36,799 nucleotides of DNA from an uncultured Ruminococcus sp. GTDB taxonomy: Bacteria; Bacillota; Clostridia; Oscillospirales; Acutalibacteraceae. The notes under the pieces are model-generated. The model saw only the letters and a list, made by a program, of their open reading frames with translations. It was not told where the DNA came from and searched no databases. The stretch covers positions 1 through 36,799 of the forward strand of contig CACWNY010000011.1 of NCBI GenBank assembly GCA_902762375.1, in the 5' to 3' direction. Shown piece after piece: positions 31,409 through 36,799 of this stretch. Made by a program: the position numbers and the translations under genes. The stretch's first letter is position 1. The number at the start of each line of letters is the position of its first letter.

Positions 31409-34132
31409 ATGAGTAATATAAAAGTTTCCGTCATCATTCCTTATATGGAAGAGAATAATAAAATAGTAGACACACTTTCTTCTTTATGCCGACAGAAAAA
31501 TTTTGATTCTACAAAAATACAGGTGCTGATTATTGACACTACCGAAAACACAAGCAGTCAGCAATCCACAGGGGATTTATCCATCTGTAAAATTGTCAGC
31601 ACGAAATCTGTCAACAATGAAGCAGAACTGTGTAATTTTGCTATGCAGTACATAGAAGGAGAATACACAACAGTATGTCACTGTGGGGATATTTTTAGCG
31701 AGAAATATTTTTACCGTTGTCTGAAAGCGTTTGAAGAGTATGAAAATGTACCGTGTGTCAGTGTAAAACGGTTTTGTATCAACCCCGTTTTCAAAGAAAA
31801 GAAAGCCAACAGACTGAACCGTGATAAAAATTTCAATAATACACCGATTGCTTTGGAGGATAAACCGAATTTTGTCAATACCGAAGTCTGTGGAGTGATG
31901 TTTAAAACAGAACTTTTCAGGCTGTACCGTTTCAATATAGCGTTAAAATATGAGTATTTTCAGGATTTTATGCTGAGATTTCAGCTTGACTACTCTGAAT
32001 CTATCGAAATATCTGACGAAGAATATGACTATTTTATGCCTGTGGAAGATGACTTTCTATACTTTATTCCGTCAAATGATAAAGACTGGTATCAGCGGTC
32101 TATGGAAGAATTTTTAATTCCTATAGCAGAATACTCTCAACAGAAACTGGGCTTTGTAGCAGAATTTTTACAGTTTTATCTGATGTTTGCTGTATCCACC
32201 CGTTTTCTTGCCAACATGAACAACCGCAACAAACGAAATATGAACGAACAGGAACTGACAGATTTTCTTGCGTCAGCAAGAAAGGTTCTACAGTATGTGG
32301 ATAATAACTATGTACTGAATAAAAACAAACTGAAATCTTTTGACTACAGTGAAGAAGCTGCGGAAATGTTCTATATGTTGAAATATGACATTACCTTTGA
32401 TAATATGCCTGTAGTAAATGTTGAGGGCAAAAATGAAGTGTATCTTAACTGTAATAATGTGTTTATTGCCAGATTGACCGACCAGCGAGTAGGTATGCAC
32501 ATTATTGATTACCGAAACGGCAATCTGATTATTGACGGTTCTTTCAGACGGGTATTTGATTTGCGTGAAATTGAATTTTTTGTCAAATTCAATGATAAGA
32601 AAATGAAACTTGTCAACAATGACCGCTATTCCCTGACAAAATATTTCGGAATCAGTGCTTACAAGAAATTCACATTTCATCTGGAATTACCCCTCGACTA
32701 CAGTAAACCCCGACAGACAGTCGAATTTTTTGCCAGATACCGCTATACAGTCATTCCACTGAAACTCTCCTTTTTACATCACTGGGCAAAGTTTACACAA
32801 TCACCGTCTTATTCTTACTGGCGGTTCAACCGCTATATTGCCCACATCGAACAAAGTAAAATCATTACCATTGAACATTCATCAGCAATGAAAACTTTCA
32901 AAAGTGAACTTCATTTTTTACCCCGTGTTTTCAAAGAAAGCAAGCGTTCATTTATTACGAGAATTGAATACTGGTTGACCAGACCATTCTTCAAAAATAA
33001 GAAAATCTGGCTGATGTACGATAAACTCTACAAAGGCGGTGACAGTTGCGAATATCTTTACCGCTATTGTGCCGATAAAAAAGACGGTATTTCACGCTAC
33101 TACATCATTGATAAAAACACCTCAGATTATCAAAAACTCAAAGAGGACGGTCTGAAACCCGTTAAAAATCATTCGTTCAAACATAAGATGCTTTTTCTGA
33201 ATACCGACATTGCCTTAATTACCAACTCTAATGTCTTTCCGTTCAACGGCTACAGTATGGACAGGTCAAGATTTATCAGGGGATTATGCAATTTTCCATC
33301 TATGTGCCTGCAACACGGCTTGTCCGTACAGAAATGTGCTATGGCTCAACAAAGGATTGTTGACAATACACAGATGTATTTTCTTGCCTCCAAATATGAA
33401 TATAAAAATCTTAGTAATCATGTTTATAACTATCAGGATTTTGATATTCTGAAAATGACAGGTATCGGAAGATACGATGGTCTTATCAACAATGACCAGA
33501 AACAGATTTTACTTTCCCCCACATGGAGAATGTACAATGCTATGCCCGTAACAACCAGTGAGGGCGAACAGCGTGCCTACAATCCTGAATTTAAACATAC
33601 TACCTACTACAAAATCTATAACGACCTTATCAACAATCAGAAACTTATTGATACCGCTAAACAAACAGGCTATAAAATCAAATATCTTCTGCACCCTATT
33701 CTGAGTTCTCAAGTAAACGATTTCACTCCCGACCCATATGTGGAAGTTATTTCTTCTGTGGGTGATTTGAGTTATGAGAAAATTCTTACCGAATCCAGTC
33801 TTATGGTGACAGACTATTCAGGTGTACAGTTTGACTTTGCTTTCATGAAAAAACCGCTTGTGTATTTTCACCCCTCACAACTGCCTGCTCACTATGAAGA
33901 CGGTGGATTTTTCTATGATACAATGGGTTTTGGCGAAATCTGTACTGAAAGCGATGAACTGGTTGATACACTGTGCGACTACATGGAAAATAACTGCCAG
34001 ATGAAACCCAAATATATTGAGCGTGTAGAAGATTTCTACCAATTTAATGATGACCATAATAACTGCGAAAGAATTTATCAGGAAATTATGAACTATCAGG
34101 AACAGGTCAACAAAGACAAGCTGAAAGCATAA
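31409..34132 (+). CDS. GT2 domain fused to CDP-glycerol glycerophosphotransferase (TagF/TarL-like)
   Basis: The 907-residue protein has an N-terminal GT2-type fold (KVSVIIPYMEENNKI, residues 4-200), a middle region of unknown type (about 340-500), and a C-terminal Glyphos_transf domain (about 520-890) with LQHGLS near residue 634, a second HP near residue 765, and MVTDYSGVQFDFAFMKKP near residue 798. The family builds polyglycerolphosphate or related teichoic chains at the membrane's cytoplasmic face. The GT2 part lacks the usual DD/DxD residues (IIDTTEN and CHCGDIF instead), so it may be inactive or structural. The start is crowded: two tiny frames begin before it. Confidence 0.87.
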   Translation: MSNIKVSVIIPYMEENNKIVDTLSSLCRQKNFDSTKIQVLIIDTTENTSSQQSTGDLSICKIVSTKSVNNEAELCNFAMQYIEGEYTTVCHCGDIFSEKYFYRCLKAFEEYENVPCVSVKRFCINPVFKEKKANRLNRDKNFNNTPIALEDKPNFVNTEVCGVMFKTELFRLYRFNIALKYEYFQDFMLRFQLDYSESIEISDEEYDYFMPVEDDFLYFIPSNDKDWYQRSMEEFLIPIAEYSQQKLGFVAEFLQFYLMFAVSTRFLANMNNRNKRNMNEQELTDFLASARKVLQYVDNNYVLNKNKLKSFDYSEEAAEMFYMLKYDITFDNMPVVNVEGKNEVYLNCNNVFIARLTDQRVGMHIIDYRNGNLIIDGSFRRVFDLREIEFFVKFNDKKMKLVNNDRYSLTKYFGISAYKKFTFHLELPLDYSKPRQTVEFFARYRYTVIPLKLSFLHHWAKFTQSPSYSYWRFNRYIAHIEQSKIITIEHSSAMKTFKSELHFLPRVFKESKRSFITRIEYWLTRPFFKNKKIWLMYDKLYKGGDSCEYLYRYCADKKDGISRYYIIDKNTSDYQKLKEDGLKPVKNHSFKHKMLFLNTDIALITNSNVFPFNGYSMDRSRFIRGLCNFPSMCLQHGLSVQKCAMAQQRIVDNTQMYFLASKYEYKNLSNHVYNYQDFDILKMTGIGRYDGLINNDQKQILLSPTWRMYNAMPVTTSEGEQRAYNPEFKHTTYYKIYNDLINNQKLIDTAKQTGYKIKYLLHPILSSQVNDFTPDPYVEVISSVGDLSYEKILTESSLMVTDYSGVQFDFAFMKKPLVYFHPSQLPAHYEDGGFFYDTMGFGEICTESDELVDTLCDYMENNCQMKPKYIERVEDFYQFNDDHNNCERIYQEIMNYQEQVNKDKLKA

Positions 34133-34147
34133 CGATTTGTAGTAAAT

Positions 34148-34425
34148 TGTCAAAATTTGCTGACGCAAATTTTGAATTGATTTTTGGGAGTTTAAGGGCT
34201 TTGCCCTTAAAAATCCCATGAGGGGCGTTGCCCCTCAACCCCACAAACTTTTTGAAAAAAGTTTGACAAAAACTTTTAAGGCTCACTGCGTTCGGAAATT
34301 CTTATCTAAGTTTGAGTTTTGACAATTAAAAGTTTTTTGTCCACTTTTTTTCAAAAAAGTGGGCAGGATTGTTAAGGGCGGCAGCCCTTAACACAGGATT
34401 TTTAAGTGTGGTCGCCCTTAAACAC
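34148..34425. repeat. Head-to-head pair of hairpin-chain repeats R12
   Basis: A minus-oriented half with H4 (CAAAATTTGCTGACGCAAATTTTG), H3, H2 as GAGGGGC/GCCCCTC and H1 as CAAACTTTTT/AAAAAGTTTG meets a plus-oriented half with a longer H1, one TTAAGGGC/GCCCTTAA hairpin and a degenerate one. The centre is GGCTCACTGCGTTCGGA. It occupies most of the 400-base gap; the pgi promoter follows. Confidence 0.85.
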
Positions 34426-34456
34426 AAAAAAGTTATGGAAAATTTACATTGTCAAC

Positions 34457-34485
34457 TTGAAAATATAACAGAAGTATTGTATTAT
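34457..34485 (+). promoter_or_regulatory. Sigma-A-type promoter of pgi
   Basis: TTGAAA (34457-34462), a 17-base spacer and TATTAT (34480-34485), 47 bases before the ATG. Confidence 0.65.
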
Positions 34486-34532
34486 ATAGAGGTACTATCT
34501 GTAATAATTACAGAATTTTAGGAGGACATAAA

Positions 34533-35870
34533 ATGGCAACGACTTTTTCAGAAAAATATTTGTCAGGATTTGTCAGTAGCGAAGAGTATGAGGCAGTGCG
34601 TATGCAGGTAAAATCTGCTCATGATTTACTGCACAACGGTACAGGTCTTGGCAATGATTTTACAGGCTGGCTGACACTCCCCACCGATTACGACAAAGAA
34701 GAATTTGCAAGAATTAAAACAGCCGCACAGAAAATTAAAAATAATACCGATGTTTTCATCGTTATCGGTATCGGCGGTTCCTATCTTGGAGCAAGAGCTG
34801 CGATTGAATTTTTGAAATCTCCCAACTACAATGCACTTAAAAAAGATACTCCCGATATCTACTATGTCGGCAACAGTATCAGTTCATCTCATCTGGCTGA
34901 AATTATGGATATCTGTGAAGGTAAAGATGTTTCCATCAACATGATTTCTAAATCAGGCACAACTACCGAACCTGCTATTGCTTTCCGTGTATTCAGAAAA
35001 ATGCTGGAAGATAAGTACGGTAAAGATGGTGCTAAAGAAAGAATTTTCTGTACCACAGACAAATCCAGAGGTACATTGAAAGCTCTTGCGGATAAAGAAG
35101 GATATGAAACTTTTGTTGTTCCCGATAATGTTGGCGGACGCTTTTCTGTACTGACAGCAGTAGGTCTTTTACCTATCGCTGTTGCCGGAGCAGATATTGA
35201 CGCACTGATGAGTGGTGCAAGAAAAGCCCAAAATGACTTTGACAATGATGACCTTTCTACCAACGATTGCTATAAATATGCTGCAACAAGAAATATCCTT
35301 AACCGAAAAGGTAAAAATGTAGAAATTCTTGTCAGCTATGAACCTGCTTTCACTATGATGACAGAATGGTACAAGCAGTTGTTCGGCGAAAGTGAGGGAA
35401 AAGACAACAAAGGTATCTTCCCCGCAGGTGTTGTATTCTCCACTGACCTTCACTCTATGGGACAGTTCATTCAGGAAGGCACAAGATGTATGTTCGAAAC
35501 GGTTGTCAATATCCAAAAACCGAAAAGAGAAATTGTGCTTGATGAACTTGAGGGCAATATTGATGGTCTGAATTTCCTTTCAGGAAAGACAATGGATTTT
35601 GTCAACCAAAAAGCCTTTGAGGGTACAGTACTGGCTCACAATGACGGCGGTGTTCCCAATATTCTTCTGGAAATTGAAGAAATGACCGAAACAGAACTTG
35701 GCTATCTGATTTATTTCTTCGAAAAAGCCTGTGCTATCAGCGGTTATATGCTGGGAGTAAATCCGTTCAATCAGCCCGGTGTAGAAAGCTATAAGAAGAA
35801 TATGTTTGCTTTACTTGGAAAGCCCGGTTATGAGGCTCAGAAAGCAGAATTGGAAAAAAGATTGAAATAA
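34533..35870 (+). CDS. pgi: Glucose-6-phosphate isomerase
   Basis: The 445-residue enzyme is the shorter Gram-positive type. It has [20 protein letters not shown] near residue 75, [15 protein letters not shown] near residue 138 for phosphate binding, [16 protein letters not shown] near residue 200 (family signature 1), and [11 protein letters not shown] near residue 308. It interconverts glucose 6-phosphate and fructose 6-phosphate. AGGAGG precedes the ATG, and it has its own promoter. The P-loop gene follows 53 bases later. Confidence 0.97.
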   Translation: MATTFSEKYLSGFVSSEEYEAVRMQVKSAHDLLHNGTGLGNDFTGWLTLPTDYDKEEFARIKTAAQKIKNNTDVFIVIGIGGSYLGARAAIEFLKSPNYNALKKDTPDIYYVGNSISSSHLAEIMDICEGKDVSINMISKSGTTTEPAIAFRVFRKMLEDKYGKDGAKERIFCTTDKSRGTLKALADKEGYETFVVPDNVGGRFSVLTAVGLLPIAVAGADIDALMSGARKAQNDFDNDDLSTNDCYKYAATRNILNRKGKNVEILVSYEPAFTMMTEWYKQLFGESEGKDNKGIFPAGVVFSTDLHSMGQFIQEGTRCMFETVVNIQKPKREIVLDELEGNIDGLNFLSGKTMDFVNQKAFEGTVLAHNDGGVPNILLEIEEMTETELGYLIYFFEKACAISGYMLGVNPFNQPGVESYKKNMFALLGKPGYEAQKAELEKRLK

Positions 35871-35923
35871 TTATTTTTTATACATTATTTATGCCACGCT
35901 GTGGCTATAGGAGGATTTTCATT

Positions 35924-36340
35924 ATGGTTACTTTACTTATCGGACACAAAGGTTCGGGAAAAACAAAAAAGTTGATTTCACTGGCAAATGCAGCAGTTAC
36001 TACTTCAAACGGTAATGTTGTTGTTATTGAAAAAGGTGCTAAACTGACCTACGATGTTACCCACAAAGCCAGACTTATTGACACTGACCAGTATAAAATT
36101 TCAGGTTACGATATGCTTTTCGGATTTATCAGCGGTATCTGTGCTGGTAACTACGATGTAACGGATATTTTTGTAGATTCCACTTTCAAAATCTGCGGTA
36201 AAGATATGGACGCTCTCAAAGATTTTGTCGGCAAAGTAAAAACACTTTCCGAAAATGCTGAAACTAATGTGACTTTCCTTATCTCTGCTAATAAAGACGA
36301 ACTTCCCGACAATATAGATGTCGAAACGACTGTACTGTGA
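35924..36340 (+). CDS. Small P-loop ATPase-like protein, function unknown
   Basis: The 138-residue protein starts VTLLIGHKGSGKTKKL, a clear Walker A (GxxGSGKT) at residue 7. A possible Walker B, TDIFVDSTFK, lies near residue 85, with only one acidic residue. The domain is unusually short for an AAA or kinase fold. The ATG 35924 is preferred with AGGAGG 9 bases before; a frame opening 33 bases earlier runs through that site. Possibly co-transcribed with pgi. I do not recognise a named family. Confidence 0.75.
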   Translation: MVTLLIGHKGSGKTKKLISLANAAVTTSNGNVVVIEKGAKLTYDVTHKARLIDTDQYKISGYDMLFGFISGICAGNYDVTDIFVDSTFKICGKDMDALKDFVGKVKTLSENAETNVTFLISANKDELPDNIDVETTVL

Positions 36341-36357
36341 TTTGCTATTGATTGCTA

Positions 36358-36400
36358 AAAATCCCTCAAAGAATTTTGGTTTTCTTTGAGGGATTTTCTA
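36358..36400 (+). terminator. Terminator after the P-loop gene
   Basis: AAAATCCCTCAAAGAA (36358-36373) pairs perfectly with TTCTTTGAGGGATTTT (36382-36397) over an 8-base loop. Confidence 0.88.
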
Positions 36401-36419
36401 TCTGATTTTAGTTATATTA

Positions 36420-36428
36420 TGGTATAAT
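36420..36428 (+). promoter_or_regulatory. Extended -10 promoter of the HTH gene
   Basis: TGGTATAAT, as before the glycerophosphotransferase gene. No convincing -35 box at 16-18 bases. Confidence 0.6.
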
Positions 36429-36465
36429 CTATTATGTATTTTAAATTATAGGAGGTGCTTTTTTT

Positions 36466-36660
36466 ATGGATAATCCTTTTGATGAATTACTTTCATTCTC
36501 AGACGCTGCAAAACTTTGGAAATTACACGATAGTACACTTCGTAAAGCAGTAGCAAATGGAAAACTTGTAGACGGTATCGATGTCAAAAAATTTGGCAAA
36601 CAATGGATAATTACGAAATCCGCTATGTGTAAATACTTCGGAGTACAACCTGACGAATAA
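36466..36660 (+). CDS. Small helix-turn-helix DNA-binding protein (64 aa)
   Basis: The product is a single winged HTH resembling excisionase/HTH_17-type modules: LLSFSDAAKLWKLHDSTLRKAVANG (helix-turn-helix) then KFGKQWIITKSAMCKYFG (wing and last helix). In related clostridia such short proteins often precede a toxin or another small gene, as an antitoxin-like regulator. Here only 42 bases separate its stop from the IS right end, so any partner has been displaced or lies beyond the contig. AGGAGGT precedes the ATG. The DNA target is unknown. Confidence 0.82.
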   Translation: MDNPFDELLSFSDAAKLWKLHDSTLRKAVANGKLVDGIDVKKFGKQWIITKSAMCKYFGVQPDE

Positions 36661-36695
36661 TCCGTTAATCACTTTTCGCTCATTACAACTATTAG

Positions 36696-36799
36696 TCACA
36701 TAGTGAAGTACTCACCGCCTATAGAGGCGGGAGCTTCCTTTAATCCGCCCAACCTTGCAAAGGATTTCATTTTACGGGCATCAGTTTCTAAGGCTATGG
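36696..36799 (-). CDS. tnpB: TnpB C-terminal fragment (partial, right edge, inverted)
   Basis: The minus-strand frame matches the left fragment up to GGEYFT and then ends with one extra Met before TGA (36698-36696). The left copy instead stops directly after that Thr. The element carries no stop of its own; each copy uses flanking DNA. The rest of the gene is outside the window. Confidence 0.6.
   Translation of the reverse strand, partial: IALETDARKMKSFARLGGLKEAPASIGGEYFTM
36703..36799 (-). mobile_element. Right end of an IS200/IS605-type element (right copy, inverted)
   Basis: This is an exact inverted copy of bases 2-98. The boundary after TTCAC is sharp. On the minus strand the first flanking bases are TATGTGACTAATAGTTGTAA, the predicted guide of an omega-RNA from this copy. 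Confidence 0.65.

Noticed and set aside
3495..34425. Hairpin repeats as simple transcription terminators
   Set aside because: They occur in both orientations, in pairs, upstream of genes and after genes that already have their own terminator (trxB, the 94-residue gene), and H2/H3 lack consistent T tracts.
1..36799. Composite transposon carrying the whole window
   Set aside because: Two inverted right ends of an IS200/IS605 element would not normally form a composite unit, since these elements move as single strands between unlike ends; an assembly break at a repeated element is simpler.

Overview
The window looks like a contig from a low-GC, spore-forming Gram-positive gut anaerobe of the Oscillospiraceae (Ruminococcus-like). 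The evidence is AT-rich coding sequence, strong AGGAGG-type ribosome sites, SpoVAD, a SleB-type cell-wall hydrolase, a TagF-type glycerophosphotransferase, an MGDG-synthase-type glycosyltransferase and clostridial-style small hypothetical genes. The genus is an inference from gene content. Both ends lie in the same 97-bp sequence in opposite orientation (2-98 and 36703-36799). It is the right end of an IS200/IS605-type element with the last codons of tnpB, so the contig most likely broke at a multicopy IS.

Layout: 125-3480 (+) holds an ADP-ribosylglycohydrolase, a membrane acyltransferase and an Orn/Lys/Arg decarboxylase; 3759-4676 (+) is trxB. 4918-8508 (+) is an apparent operon of an MGDG-synthase-type glycosyltransferase, a serpin lipoprotein and a YbhN-type flippase-like protein. 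8836-11432 (+) is metG plus a GNAT acetyltransferase, facing a second GNAT gene (11612-12469, -) and an EamA transporter (12796-13698, -). 13953-16941 (-) is a pantothenate operon: DUF2520/Rossmann reductase-like gene, panB, panC, panD. 17478-18485 (+) is a lone spoVAD, facing three small unknown genes (18777-19673, -). Then come a phosphodiesterase, a broken Ig-like fragment, a repeat island, a SleB-type hydrolase, a small lipoprotein and a small conserved gene. 23390-29797 (-) runs leuC, leuD and three tandem paralogous GT-C-like membrane proteins. The right part has an AEC transporter, a 907-residue GT2/CDP-glycerol glycerophosphotransferase fusion, pgi, a P-loop protein and a small HTH protein.

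The most unusual content is between the genes. Nearly every large intergenic gap holds one or two copies of a dispersed repeat, about 100-230 bp, built as a chain of hairpins called here H1 (CCACTTTTT/AAAAAGTGG type), H2 (AAGGGGC/GCCCCTT), H3 (AAAGGGC/GCCCTTT) and H4 (CAAAATTTGC/GCAAATTTTG). At least twelve loci carry it. The arms change together between copies, so pairing is kept while sequence changes. Four loci are head-to-head pairs. The best-preserved copy (3495-3728) ends in 15-bp perfect terminal inverted repeats. In three genes (panD, spoVAD, the 99-residue gene) the stop codon lies inside the H3 arm.

These repeats are themselves targets for smaller mobile elements. One element (17243-17376 and 21117-21219) has inserted twice into the same H2 3' arm with perfect 10-bp target duplications. 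A different 225-bp AT-rich element (20872-21096) interrupts another H2 hairpin. The three layers of insertion can be read directly from the sequence and are the best candidate here for an undescribed system: a hairpin repeat family acting as a landing site for other non-autonomous elements. No CRISPR array, rRNA, tRNA, prophage or recognisable defence island was seen.
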